Source of the DNA: Larus michahellis
Taxonomy: Eukaryota; Chordata; Aves; Charadriiformes; Laridae
Length of the DNA stretch: 64,000 bases
NCBI RefSeq assembly: GCF_964199755.1
Contig: NC_133907.1
Coordinates: forward strand, 3,973,001 to 4,037,000
Reading direction: 5' to 3'
Part shown: piece after piece, positions 1 through 12,272 of the stretch
Position numbering within the stretch: position 1 is the first letter of the stretch
How the letters are laid out: each line of letters opens with the position of its first letter
Made by a program: the position numbers and the translations under genes
The notes under the pieces: model-generated
The model's input: the letters and a program-made list of their open reading frames with translations, nothing else
Database searches by the model: none
What the model was told of the DNA's origin: nothing

Positions 1-8
1 AGGAAGGG

Positions 9-345
9 ATGGGAAGGATGGGCGCTGAAGGGGTGGGAGGAAGATGGAGGGATGGGAGAAACGGAGCGGTGGGAGAAACGGAGAGGTGGGGGAGAGATGG
101 AGGGATGGGAAGATGGAAGGATGGATGGAAGGCAGAGGTCGGAGGCAGACAGCAGGGGGGAAGATGGGTGGGAGGAAGGTGGAGGTATAAAAGATGGAGA
201 GACAGGAGATATAGAAGAGATGTAGGGATGGAAGATGACGGCACGAGAAAGATATGGAAAGATGGGGAGAAGGAGAGATTGGAGATAGAGGGATAGGAGG
301 AAGATGGAGGCATAGAGGGAGATGGAAGAAAGGGCTTTTTGGAAG
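9..345. repeat. purine-rich minisatellite-like tract
   Basis: Almost pure G/A on the + strand, built from degenerate units of the type GGGATGGGA, GGAAGATGGAGG and GAGATGGAAG. Unit length varies, so it is a decayed GA/GGAT minisatellite and not a clean microsatellite. It reads open in several frames only because pyrimidine-poor sequence lacks stops; the translation is low-complexity R/G/W/D and is not a gene. It may extend beyond the left edge of the window. Confidence 0.8.
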
Positions 346-460
346 AGAGGGGAATTTATGGAAATCCTGGTCCAGGGGAGTGGCGTAGATGGAGGCCAAG
401 TGGGGCTTGGACCCCCTTGGATCCCCCTTGTCAGCCTGGGGGTGAAGGGACAGGGCTGGA

Positions 461-505
461 GTGGGACAGGAGCCCAGGGCCGGCGTGGGACAGGAGCCCA
501 GGGCC
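461..505. repeat. two-copy tandem repeat, period 24
   Basis: A 21-base unit beginning GTGGGACAGGAG occurs at 461-481 and again at 485-505, separated by three bases. It is a small local duplication in non-coding sequence. Confidence 0.75.
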
Positions 506-3500
506 ACCAAGTACCACAGCCCTTTCTCTATCCCTAGCGAGGCCAGTGGTGCAAAAGGGCTGTTTTCCCACACGTGCTGGGAGGAGAGGGGTCCCTGCAC
601 GGCACTCGGGGCAAACACATCCCAGGGCAAAGCCTCGCAGGCACCAACCCACATTTCTGCCTCAGTGGAAAAGCGTTAGCCCAGGAGCAAACAGCAAAGC
701 AAGGGACAAGGAGAGCAAAACAGATTTCTGCACCTGCAGCGCGTATATTTGCTGCTCAGGAATCTGTGGTTTATTAAAAACACCTCATTTAAGGGGAGAT
801 GGGGTTCGAGTCCCAGGAGGACAAGGAAACCACAAGTAATTTCCTTTGGTAATACCACGACATTTTCTTTGCATAAAAGAAATATAACCATGTAGTGGTC
901 AGAATACTTATACCTGTGTCAACTGTGAAATTACAAGGCTAATGCAAAATTTTCTGTGTCCCAAAGACAAATATAGGTCAAAGAAAAGCTAATTTTGAAT
1001 TAAACTACAGTCCAGGCCATTTCTAGGGCCCAGACCATCCTTCCAGTGAACGTAACAGCTAAATCAAGTATTCTTAGGTACTCTCATGAAGGTACTCTTA
1101 CCTTCGCAGTCTAAGGGTTAAAAACTGACACATCATGTAGACTAAAATGCTACTAACCTCACATTAAGGCTTAAAGAGAGACTTTATTTTTTTCATGAAT
1201 GTTATAATTCACTGGTACTTTCTTAGAAACATGATAGGAAAGATATCTTTTATGCAGCATTCCTTGCGTGACCTAAAATCCCTGAGTGCCAGGAAAAATA
1301 AACCTCCAAGAGGAAGACCGTAACCCAGCATTTAAAGGGATTGACCCAGCCTTGCTTTAGGGTAGGAGCAGTAGCGTTACCCTGGGTCTGGGATGTGCTG
1401 GGGATGGACATTAGGTGCGATAATGCCTAGGAGGGGTGGGTATATAAATCCCTTATTCTTCCTATCCGTATTTTAGGGCTTTGCCAAAAAAATAATCTCC
1501 CCTTTTTATACAAGGGCTGCAGGCAGCCTGGAAGCTAATGAAGCCTTCGTGGAGACGGAGTAAATCCCAGGTCCTGCTGGGGCCAAGGCAGTGCCTGACG
1601 GAGCTCTCCTCTCTCCATTCCTTCTCCAGTAAAGAGAATTTGGATTTTCATCCCTTTTCCCAGGCAGGGAAGAGAAATGGGCAGTGCACTGTGCTTTACT
1701 TCTGCAACAAAATGAAGCGTGCCGGGCCATCGGACTATAAATAGTAGGAGACACGAGTAGAAGGGAGGGCTGGGGGACCTGGCTAATCCTGGCTGGGTTA
1801 AGCCACCTTACGCCCAGCCTCCGAGAAGCTTAAAGCCACAGCTCTGTGCCCAGGTCTGGCCGGTGCCTGGAAAAAAGGGGTTCACCAAACATGTGTGGTT
1901 CCTGTGGACCATCATGCCCAATTAGAACTATTTTCGCTCCTGGAAAATAGTGGCAACCTGTCCTGAAACGTTCAGCTACGTAAAATAAAAGAGACCTGAG
2001 CAGCCAAAATCCGGGGGCGGCTGAAGTTTAGCACCTCGTCTCCATCCATCTGGCTTCAGATTCAGGTCCCAGCTGAAAAAATTCCTGTACATCCTATTTA
2101 GGCGTGATTCCGCCACCCCAAAAATCACCACCAAATGATTTGGGGTCACTCAAGAAAACAGAAGCCACCCTGAAGGGACAGGCAGGCTGCACACATGCGT
2201 GGCAGGTACCTCTCACCCCTTTCACCATCACCTCCACCCCACCCAGCCCCCGGGTTAGGATCTGATGCTTTAAGCTGTGCTAAAATTCCCATTCGTCCAG
2301 CCATAATAATTGTGATTATTTTTTTTTTCCCAAAGAGGCCCTGCACGGTGTGACCGGGAGAGTGAATAATCCGCAGTGCCGGTAATTTGTATGTATCTGG
2401 GATGCAAACACCCCAGGCTGCCTGCCTGGATTTGCCTTCACGCTGGGGGTGTTTCCTCCCGTGAGCAACGCGTTCAGCTAACTGAGCGCTTGGGGTTTTG
2501 TCTCTGTAAAATGCATCAGGTCTCCTTTGAAGGCGGGGGTTTGGGCAGAGCATCCAGCAGCCATGAGGGATGTCTGCCCAGATGTCGTCCCAGAAGCCCT
2601 GCCCTCGCCGGGGAAAAGCCAGGGCTGGAGACAGGAATGACTACAAATTGCTATTTCCTTCCTTCTTCACGGGCAAAGCAATAGAGGTATTTTCCCTGAA
2701 AAGCAGAAATGCAGCGTCTTATGCTGGTCTCATGCAATAGCCATCGGAAAAGCAGATCAGAGGCGTGTAGGGCAGCAGTTGTCCTCCACAAAGGAGTTGT
2801 CCTTCCATAAAGGGCAGCTTTATGGATGGGGTGAACGCTCTTAGGTTTCCTTCTTCCCATGCTCAGGCTTCCAGCTCCTTCCACACCAGTTTTGGAGGCT
2901 TTGCAGAGACTTTGCACCCAGATGTTTTGGCATTTGCTGTCTGCTAGAAGCGGACAAGCTCAAAACACCAAGACCCGGGCCATCCTCTCCTCGTCTACAC
3001 AGCATGCATTCCATGGCAAACCTGAGTGCCAGTGCCGGAGCACGTAAAACGGGTATTCTCAATTCAGTTAAACCCCAGCTTAACTGGGGTTAAGATGCGA
3101 TGGGATTCCCCGCTGCATCTCCCAGAGGTTTCTAGAGCATGTTTACATGAGGTTGGCTTTGAGGTCAACCTTTCCAGGCCTCTGTGTTGACGTGTCATGC
3201 CTCTCTCCGTGTGTTTGCCTGGCAGCAATCACGGCCCAAGGCACCAAACAGGAGAAGATTTCATTAAATTAAAGGTTTTTCAGCTCACGCTCGTGCTGTA
3301 GACCTGGAGAAGGGAGATGAAGACAGAAATGATGGGACAGAAAAGCAGGGGAGGGAGGGGAAGGGGAGTATTTTGAGGTCCTGCACTCAGCACATGCTGC
3401 TGATACCTTTAAATCGGAGCCAGAGGTTTAAAAATAAACTTTGGAAGCGATAACAAGACGCCCAAGCCCTCCAGCCAGCCGGCCAGCTGGGGATGGTGTC

Positions 3501-6500
3501 TGGTGTCACCCCTGCTGGGACAGCAGCATGCCTTGTGCAGGGTGGGCTTGCACCCAAGGACCCACCGTCCTGCTCACACCTTTGGGACCTGCCCCCCGGG
3601 GTTTCGGTGTAGCCACAGCCATGGGGTGCCCAAGGCGATCCGAGGTAGCAATTCTGAAGGGACAATGGCCTTTAAAATTGTCCCCATCCATCCTGGGCAT
3701 GGTGGTAGCACGTGGGTCCAGGCATGCTGTGGAGATGCTCCTCCAGAATCCCCTTTTCCGCCAAACGGCTGAGTTCTGGGGTCAAGACTGGGAAATCCCT
3801 CCACCCGAGGGCAGCCGTGCCCTGGCACTGGTGTTTGTAGGTATTTACCCCTAAAACTCAGCTCTGCCATGGAAAGCCTCCGGAGTCGTGGGTGCTGAGG
3901 CATCTTCCACATCGGCTCCCGGTGCCCACGTTCACCTGGGAGCCCAGCACAACAGCTTCTCATCTTAAACACTTTTTAATAACAGCCAGCCATCATGCGG
4001 TCATGGAGCGAAACTCCTCCCCCAGCGGTAACTCAACAGCCTTAATAACTCTCCGTCCTTTATTAAAATGCCGCGTACGAGCGGCGGATGTTGCTAAGGC
4101 TGCACATTTGGACCGGGAAGGAACGCAGGGCTGTCCCCAGGGTGCCAGGCGCCGGGGCCATCGGGGCAGCTGGGGGAGATGGGGCCACCCCCGGCTGCGT
4201 TACCTGACCCCCCCCGTCAGTGCCAACTTAAGCTGTGAATCCTGTTGCAACGATGCAGGGGAGCAAAATCTCTGCGTGTGGCACAAATCCCCGATGAGCT
4301 GGGAGCCCCGCGCAGCCCGGGGACCCGTCTGCCACCTTTCACCCTCCGGCCGGGCTCGGCGGGAGCCGGTACGGAGATCAGCCTGGCAGGCTGGCCTGAT
4401 TTCTAATCCCTTTCCTTAAGAAACCACAACACACACGTAACCCTGTACCTCTATCTCCCCAGCAAGCAGCTCGCAGGCTTCTTGGCCCAAATTCAGCCAG
4501 GTTGAGAGAGCGGTGGTGGTCTCAGAGATAAAATGATTGGAAACTCATCCCTAGGGATGCAGCTCCTCCTGCATCTGACGTTGCTCCCTCATCCCACCTC
4601 TCCAAGCTCAGCAGCACCCCAGGGGTTACAAGACACCCTTGGGTGCACATCCCCAGGTCAAAGGCAGCAGCTCCTCACCTAAACTCGGATTTCCTTGGAA
4701 GAGTTTAACTCCTGCACAGCTCCTCACCCTCCAAACTGTCATTTTAATGTCACTGCTCTATTTCTTCCAGTTCTCCGAGATGCCGCTGGCAGGGAAGAGG
4801 ATGCGGAGGATAAAACTGCTCAGTCTGAGCTGTTGTCCATCTGGGAAGCAGCCAGGATGAACATTTCCATGCTCTGAAATCATTTTTAGCACCAGGTGAG
4901 GAGAAAAACACCACCTCAAATGCATCTCATTAGGGACACCCTGACATTTCCGACACCTGGATGTAGCATCTGCGGGGGCTGCGAGAAGCTGATCCTGTAA
5001 ATCTCCCCGTGTGCCGAGGAGGGGACAGACCCTGATCTAGGTCAAGCCCAGGTGAGATAAGACACCTCTTCCCTCTGGTTTAGTGCTGTTTGCAGGATGC
5101 TGGGTTGCTCCTGGACCACACTGGTTTTACAGCAAAGGCGACCAGTGCCGTATCAAGCTACAAGAGCTTGATGTGTTTGTTTTGGCAGCCGTGCGCATCT
5201 CCGAGTTAGGAAAAGCCTGCACTAATCCTGGGGATGGCTTTTCTTATTAAACCACGGCCACTGAGCTGAAAGAGCCCTGCCTGCCTGTATCTTCTGATCG
5301 CTTTAGTCAAAGGGCTGCTAATGGAGATACCTGGCTAACAGCATAAGCTTCGGGTGCATTCAGAGGGAAAAATAAGGGGAACTTAATGAGAAAATTCATT
5401 GCTGAACCAACCCCATCAAAGCCCAAGGATTTATATTAGCGTGGAATCTGTTTGCATATGATGGCAGTGAAATCTCCCTCACTCCCACGATGGAGATGCT
5501 GCTCTAAGAGTTTTCTGTAGAGAGATGGATCCTGCTCAGCGCCGCTGCTGGTTTCTGCAGGGTGATTTTCCGGTTTTCCCAAAGGAACAGATGGGCCAAA
5601 AGTCAGGAACTCGTGGGACCAAGTTCACCTAAAGCCTCTGGCTTACAACAAGCAGTGGTCATCTCTCTTCACTGCTCTTTCCAGATTGGAGATGTTCCTT
5701 TTGCATAGGCAAATCAGGCAGTTTGTGGCTTTCTGCCTCATTCTCTCCACAATGTGTGTATTTGCAGATCAGACTCAAAATTCTGGGGGGCGCTGATGCC
5801 CATTCCCCGAGCCTTTTGGGAAATCAGCCTTGGATGCCCGCACCCCTTGGCACAAACTGGAGGTGAGGAGAGCAGCGCTGCTCCCGGCGCTGCGGGGACA
5901 GTGGTGTGTGCCCCGATCCGACTTTGGCTTGTTCTCCTGCCAAGGTGGCACAGACTCCTGCCTGCGTCGAGCCATGGCGCGACCATGGGTTTGAGCTCGC
6001 AAACGCTCTTCCTCTGACCTCTGTGCGGCTGCAAAGGGCAGAGAGGAGCTGGTGGCCCCCGTGTAGCGTCTGGGGTGAACATTTTGGCTATTTTTTATCC
6101 ATAGGTGGCAGCAGCTGCCTGCACAGGACGGACGCTGCCCGGATCCCAAACCCGGCACGGAGCAGCGCAGCCGGGAAAACGCAGCGCAGGAGGAGGAAGA
6201 GGAGGAGGAGGAGGAGGGCAGAGGCTGAGCACAGGTCGCACCTGCTCCCTCCTCACCATCAGGCGGTCCTCAGTAGGGGGAGAATTAAGCAAAACCCCCA
6301 GCGGAGCAGGATCAGGCCCTGCAGCGCTATAGCGAGCTCCAATCTGCAGTTCTGCCGTGCCGGTGGTGGGAATTGCTCCGGCGCAGGGTGGTGGGGAAGG
6401 GGCTGCTGGGCAGCTTTCTCACCGTTCACCGAATTCCTGAAGCCACTGGGATGTCGCATCCCCAGAGGGAATCTGGCAGCAGCATTAAGCCTCATTGGTG

Positions 6501-6725
6501 GGGCGCTGGGGCGCCCCAGCGTTAGCTGAGACCCAGCTGCGATGTCCCCCAAGTGCTGGCAGAGCCCAGAGGCAGCAGCTCCTTTGGTTCCGCAGCCTTT
6601 GCTGGTGGCCAAATGTTTCTGCCACGTATGAAATGTGACAAGAAAGGCTATTTCCCAACGGCGCACACAACCAGCAGATAACAAAAGCTGGTTGTAACAT
6701 GGAGGCCGGAGAGCCAGATTTAATT

Positions 6726-6747
6726 AAAAAAAAAAAAAAAAAAAAAA
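6726..6747. repeat. poly(A) run
   Basis: About 22 consecutive A after TTAATT. No retroposed body is recognisable on its left side, so it is listed only as a homopolymer. Confidence 0.8.
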
Positions 6748-7894
6748 GGAAAACATGGAAACTTTGCTCAAAAGCAAACTGTAAGGAGAGTTGCACTCAA
6801 CTCAGAGGCTCTAATTAGAGGAAAATCAAAGAGAAAAATCTATCCAAATCTTGTCATCTGCTTCCTTTTAAAATAATTGATTCCTGATCAATACAAAGCA
6901 AATTTATCTTCCTCTTCTCAACACACCCAGGACAGGCTTTATCCTGGGAAACCAGGCTGGATGCTCCATCAGTCCGCCCCAGCTGCTCCGTCCCACTGCT
7001 GCTGCTCCCGCTGCATCATTAAGGTGAAACGGATTTGGCTTTGGGGTGAAGAGCAGAGCAGGAAGGTTTTGTTGGAGACTGTAATTCATCCGCCCGAGGA
7101 GACCGATCCCCCCTGGACCCACGAAGCCCCGATTCATCCCCCGCTGCCATGGGTGCAGCCCCGGTGCCATGGGTGAGCCCCGGTGCTATCTGCTGTGTGA
7201 GCTGATCCTTTAAAGAGCAGCCCCAAGCGCGGGTGTAAGCGGCGTCGCTGCGCAAAGGGACTAGGAAGTGTTTGTTCGTCTCTGCTCTATCATTAATTAA
7301 AGCAATTAGCCCACTCAGACTCAGTGGGGTACAAAGCCATCCTGTACCCGCTGGGGAGAATATACTCCATTATAAAATATAATCTCTCTATCAATATACT
7401 TTTGTTGCTCTGGAGATTATTAGAGTGATTTAGGGTACAGGGTTACATCTCTCAGGAAGGATTTGAGGAGGAACCAGAGAAACGACACAGCTTCACTAAA
7501 ATAAAAGTGACTTTTCAGATCTGAAGCACCCAAATTTTAGCCTTTCTGTCTTTCCCGTCTGGGACAGAAAAACCTCCTGAGCTCACTCCCTGGGGCTTTT
7601 TGTGCTTTGCAGCCAGCAAGGCTGGCCTGGGGGTCCCCAGGACCCCGAAATTATACCACGGATCAAACCTAATCCTGAGGCTCAAAAGCAAAGCTGGATG
7701 CTGGGCATGAAAACAACCGCGTGGCAGTTTAAACTGCCCGTCGGTATTTGTGTATTCAAAGTCCATCGCAGCCTTTAGCCAACTCCTGCCCTGGAAAGAG
7801 CTGAGTCGGCACCACCCACAGGGAAACTGAGGCACGGCTGGGGCAACTTGGTCCCAAGTTGGATCACGCATGCTCCTGTGTTGGTCCTTAAACC

Positions 7895-7961
7895 ACTGGG
7901 GTAAATAAAACAATTAATTGTTTTTATTTGAGGTTTATTAACCTCTGGGGTAAATAAACAA
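7895..7961. repeat. short direct repeat with AT hairpin
   Basis: CTGGGGTAAATAAA occurs at about 7895 and again at about 7945. Between the copies lies the self-complementary AACAATTAATTGTT. It is a small AT-rich structure in the intergenic flank with no known role. Confidence 0.55.
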
Positions 7962-8955
7962 TTTATTTACAGCCTTGTGGTGCCAAGGCTTTCCCCGAAG
8001 CTGACCCGGCCGATTTCCTGGGAGCATCCACATGGGCTGTGCATGAGGGAAGGCGCCCGTCCCAGTGGTGATGGCTGGAGTATTGCCCGGTGCCATGGGA
8101 CAGGTGGGGGGAACTGGGGACATGGGTCACCCAGGGTGTCCCCATGCGGGGGCGGGGGCTGAGGAACACAGCCTCAAGGGCAGCTCGGCCCTTTTGCAGC
8201 CTCACGAGCTGCGTGGGGAGATCAATGTCCTCCTGGAACGACCCGGCGCTGCCTCTCCTGGAGCTGGCGCGTAAGGGGTGACTCCAGTTTAATAACAAAA
8301 ATCACAGAGTGGGGCAGGAATGAACCCCATTGCACCAAGAGCTTGTGCCAGAACCACCCCAGGCTGGGATACGAGCTCCCTCCTGTCTTTGGCCTAAAAT
8401 GGCCTAAAATGCCTAAAGCATCGCCCCCCAAAAACGTTGTTTCCTGCAGCTGCACTCAAACTGCAACAATTTTATTGCAAACCCTGAGCGTGCCGGCCTG
8501 CAGCTCTGCCCGGAAGTATTACTGAATTTGGGAGAGAGAATAAATAAACAGCTTTAGCTATAGCAAATATCAGGCTGCCTTTGTGGAGATACTGCGAGGC
8601 TCTGAGTGTTTTGACACCTAAAAGCGGGTTCACTTTGTGTTTTCAGCCGCATTTTCACTCCATGCAGAAAGCAATTTTCTGTAGTTTTGTAGATTCGGCA
8701 CTGCCTTGGCTCTTAGGACTCGTACCCTGCAATACCAGTGGTTTATATACCACCATCCATATAGTACGTTATACCGGCACGCAAATACTGAGTCATATTT
8801 GGGTGTGGGTTGCAGTTAGGCATTGCTGCAGGCTTTTTCCTCTAAAATAAAGTTTTTTTCTCCCAAATTAATGCAGCCCAGCCAGCTCAGAATCCCTCCA
8901 AACACATATTTATCTATCTATTCATTTATACTCTAATTTTGAAGCCCCCCCCCCC

Positions 8956-8997
8956 CGCCCCGGGTACGGCTGATCCCGCCCCGGGTACGGCTGATCC
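8956..8997. repeat. 21-base GC-rich tandem duplication in promoter
   Basis: Two adjacent copies of a 21-base unit containing CGGGTACGGCTGATCC. Each carries a CCCGCCCCGGG core, so the duplication doubles a potential GC-box site about 170 bases upstream of the TATA-like element. Confidence 0.8.
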
Positions 8998-9130
8998 CGC
9001 CCGGCCGGTGCTCGGCGCTGCGGACCCGCTGCCCGCGGAGGCCCCGCCCCCCGCGGGGGGAAGGGGCGTGTCTTGCCGCGCCCCCACATCCCAATTGGCG
9101 GAGATGTCGTGGGGGCGTGGCCAGAGGGGA

Positions 9131-9138
9131 TATAACGG
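9131..9138 (+). promoter_or_regulatory. PPDPF: TATA-like element
   Basis: TATAACGG, preceded by GGGGA, lies about 40 bases downstream of a CCAAT box and at a suitable distance from the presumed start of exon 1. It is a weak TATA match inside a CpG-rich promoter, so its use is uncertain. Confidence 0.5.
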
Positions 9139-9159
9139 CGGGGCGGGGGGCGGAGCCGG

Positions 9160-9279
9160 CAGCACCGCGGCTCAGGCCGTGCGGTGCGGAGCGGACGCAG
9201 ACGCTGCGTTCCCCGGGCGGCGCCGCCGCCGCCCCGCTGCCCTAGTGCCCGCCCGCCGGACCCCGCCGCCCAGGCCCAG
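9160..9279 (+). other. PPDPF: PPDPF non-coding exon 1
   Basis: This GC-rich leader ends in CCCAG followed by GTGAGC, a near-consensus donor at 9280. The next acceptor that fits is CTTGCAG at 10446-10452, so intron 1 is about 1.2 kb. The start is estimated from the TATA-like element. There is no ATG in frame with the PPDPF coding start, in keeping with a non-coding first exon in the family. Confidence 0.65.
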
Positions 9280-10488
9280 GTGAGCTGCGACCGGGTGTCG
9301 GGGAAGGGGGGTGTAACGGGGCAGCCTGTATCAATTTGAGGAGTGTGTGGGGGTTGCTTTGGAAAGGGTCAGCTGCAAGGCTGCACCCAGTTAGGGTGAA
9401 ACTTCTGGGAGAGGGCTCCGTGCCTCAGTTTCCCCACCAAGGGCTACTGTATTAACGGGGCCGTGGGCGCGTGGAGGGCGTTCTGTAGCAGGACACCCAA
9501 CAAGTGGGCACATCGTTAGGCCAGGGAAGGCCTCATCAGGAGCTGGGGAGGAGCTGGACAGCCGGGGGATGGTGGTAGGGGGGGTCCCGGGGCGCTGGGT
9601 GCCTCCCCCCGCACTCAGCTCACAGCCCGGGTCGGTGCTTTTGCTGTTCATCGGGATGGCGGGGAGGGCTCGGCGTCCTCCTGCAGGCCCAGGGAACAGC
9701 GGCTTGTGCTGGCAAGTGGCACCTTTGGCTGTCTGGGCCTTCTTGGAGTTTGCTTGAAGAAAGGGGGGGGGTCAGACCGTGGGGTGTGGGAAGAGTCAGC
9801 GTCTTAGCCGGAGGGGGCGGGGGGTGCTTTGTACCAGGAGGAGAAAAATACTTTTCAAGTTCAGAATTGGGCATGCTGGGGCCAGGGAGAGGGATTTTCT
9901 CGCCCGGAGAAGAGGATGGAGGGGAGGGGGATGCGTTGTGCAGGGCTGGGAGTTTTGCCCCCCAGCTTGGGGGGTGGTGGAGGCGATGCTGGGGACAGGC
10001 TGGGGCTGGAACCCCTCGCACAAAACCCCTCCTCGGTGTGTGCCCCGAGCTGAACGCTCCTTTGCTACTTATGCAATCTCTGCTGGGGATGTCGTAACTC
10101 CCCGGCGTGGGTACGGCGAAGGGAACAGCATTTCTGCAAGAAAGCAAAAAAACCGGTGTGGGAAAGGCGCTGTGCAGACTTGCCAGGCCTCTGCTCCCTG
10201 TGATCTTGCGAGCAGTTGTTTTCGAGGGAATTATTTTGGCTCAGCTCTGCAGCTGCGGGTTTGAACCATGTGTAGCACCACGAGCACTGACCCCTGTAGC
10301 CAGTGCGATGCCGCTGGTGGGATCACAAATCGCTCGGAAAAATCACATTTAAAGCATTTAAACTCATGTGTGGGTACAGGTCAGGCCCTGGGTGGGTGGG
10401 GGCTGCGCTGAGGCCCCCCTGCAATGACGGCTGCCCCCTTTTTTGCTTGCAGGTTTTTAGATCTGCACAAGAACCGAGATCGAGAACC

Positions 10489-12006
10489 ATGGCATCCATC
10501 CCATCCAGCGGCTCGCTCATGGCGACGCACAACTACCACAGAAGTAAGGGCGTGCGCCGGGGGCTGGGGGGGGCTCGGGGAGGTGGGAAATGGGCAGGAT
10601 GCCCTGCCAGGCTTGAGGGGACGTGGCTCCGACAGAGGTGACACTCAGGTTTAAGAGCCCAAGGAGAGCCGGCAGGCTCCTTGCTGAGAAAGGAGGGCAG
10701 CCAGCAGCCGTCCCCTCCTGCTGCTCGGACCCTCCCGGGGACTACCACAGCCCCTGCCCAGTTTGTACCAGTTGGAGATGGGTCTTGCAGACTCCTTCAC
10801 TTGTTAAGGTGAGGGGAGGTGATGGCTTCGAATGCATCTTGCACTGTTGCTGGTGGAAATGAGCTGCAAAGCCAGTCTGGGCAATGGTAGCTACCGGTAG
10901 CTCTCCAGGGGAGAGGCTTTCTGGTTTAATGGATTGCCTAAACCAGAGGGAATTACAGTATTCCCCTTGAGGTGGAACTAGGAGCAGGCTTGTAGCAGCT
11001 GGACTAAAATTGCATGGATTATATGCAGGAATCTGCATCTTCTTGGCCTCAAGTCATCTGCAAAGGCGTCCCAAGTGTTGCATACAGATGCAAAACCATT
11101 AAATAATGTCCTTGGGATTGCAAGTCTTTTCCTGCAGAGGGGTTCAGGTGCTTTTCTGCAGCCTGCTCTTGGCCAGCTCGTAACCTCGCCAGTGTATTTC
11201 CTTCCCAGTGGTTTTTATTGACTTGGCACTAAAGCTGGGCGAGTACTGGAAGGAGGTAGTGACGAGACTGAGCCGTGTCGCCCCAGGGACGGCCACATCA
11301 AGACCGTGCTCTGCTTTTCATGGCACGACCAAGGGTCAGGGGTGGCTCTGATGGCCACGATTTCTCCACAGGGCGCCTGAGCTCCACATCCAGCAACAGC
11401 TCCTGCGGCAGCTCGGAGTACTCTGGGGAGGTCATCCCCCACCCCCCGGGTAAGTGCGACCTGTCCCAGCTCAGGGGATTCTTCTGCCAGCCCCTCCAGT
11501 GCAAGTCTTACTGGAGGTGACCCGGCCTCTCCTGTGGGATGAGACTGGGGTGGCAGCAGGGCTGCCTGGGTTGCGCTGACATGGACCTTCCTTGGCATGT
11601 GCTGTTCCCCCCAGGTCTGCCCAAGTCCGACCCCGGCCACTGGTGGGCCAGCTTCTTCTTTGGGAAGACGACTCACCCGGCCATGACAACCGTGTCGGAG
11701 TCCCCGGAGAGGTGAGTGCTTTCCTAGGAGGAGGTGATGCAGGGGAGTGCCATTACAGCACAGTGGGGGACATCCCTCAAGGTGCATCCTGACCCAAGGG
11801 TCCCTTCATGCCCAGGGGCACCCCCTCCTTTGCTCAAAAATAAATGCAGGGCGACAACGCAATGGCCTGACCCTTCCTCTGCTCTCTCTTGCAGCCTGGG
11901 AGCGCTGCGGGTGACAGCAGGACCGATGGCGTGTGGCTTGGTGCCGGCCCCAGGAGCGGGACGGCGGCGCCATGCCAGTGAGCCCAGCTCCGGGCCCTCA
12001 GCATGA
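10489..12006 (+). CDS. PPDPF: pancreatic progenitor cell differentiation and proliferation factor
   Basis: Four coding exons: 10489-10543, 11372-11449, 11615-11711 and 11895-12006. All are bounded by GT-AG sites and all phases agree, giving 113 residues against 114 in human. The ATG lies in AACCATGG, a strong Kozak context. The protein starts MASIPSSGSLMATHNYHRR. It has a Ser-rich stretch, then the family hallmark PKSDPGHWWASFFFGK in exon 4, the TTVSESPE motif, and a short basic Ser-rich tail ending GPSA. PPDPF (exdpf in fish) is a small, largely disordered vertebrate protein linked to exocrine pancreas development and cell proliferation; its molecular activity is not settled. In human the next genes are PTK6 and SRMS on the opposite strand. 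Here SRMS follows directly. No frameshift is seen. Confidence 0.95.
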
Positions 12007-12272
12007 GCGGGTGGGCGGCTGCTCCCCACACCGGCGGGCACAGCCCCTTCCCCCCCCTCACCCCGTAGAGTAGGCAGGCTGCTCCAAGGCAAAGGTGATA
12101 AAAAAAAAAAAAAGGTGATAAAAAAAGCACAGCAAACCCCCTTGATGATTCCCACACCAGCCTTTTTACTCTTTTCTTAATGCAACTACGCCCTTTCTGC
12201 GCAGACTCGGTAACACGTTTTATTTACCTTGTACTTGTACAATGGCAACTAATAAAGTCGAGCAGCCTTTTA
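12007..12272 (+). other. PPDPF: PPDPF 3-prime UTR with poly(A) signal
   Basis: The UTR follows the TGA at 12004-12006. It includes a local duplication of GGTGATAAAAAA at about 12095-12127 and a canonical AATAAA at 12251-12256. A U-rich to GU-rich stretch follows near 12280. Cleavage is expected 15-20 bases after the signal. Confidence 0.8.
12251..12256 (+). terminator. PPDPF: poly(A) signal of PPDPF
   Basis: Canonical AATAAA about 245 bases after the stop codon, followed by GT-rich sequence. It is the only canonical hexamer close downstream of the gene on this strand. Confidence 0.8.

Larger units (their letters stand above)
506..8940. other. intergenic flank, no gene recognised
   Basis: Both strands were read for long open frames, splice-bounded conserved peptides, tRNA-like folds and CR1 tails, and nothing convincing appeared. 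The stretch holds a GGA/GAG-rich run near 6187-6224, a poly(A) run near 6726-6747, and AT-rich patches near 5200-5480 and 7260-7440 carrying TAATTA-type motifs that could be regulatory. In human, EEF1A2 lies head-to-head with PPDPF on this side. No EF1A coding sequence is seen here, so that gene would lie further left. Confidence 0.6.
8941..9300 (+). promoter_or_regulatory. PPDPF: CpG-rich promoter of PPDPF
   Basis: There is an abrupt change from AT-rich sequence to very GC- and CpG-rich sequence. It holds several GC-box-like GGGCGG/CCCGCC cores, a CCAAT/ATTGG palindrome at 9091-9100, and a TATA-like element at 9131-9138. The non-coding first exon of PPDPF follows at once and ends in a good donor. 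This is the layout of a strong, broadly active housekeeping-type promoter. Transcription direction is inferred from the downstream gene. The exact start site, near 9160, is estimated from the TATA distance and not seen. Confidence 0.8.
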
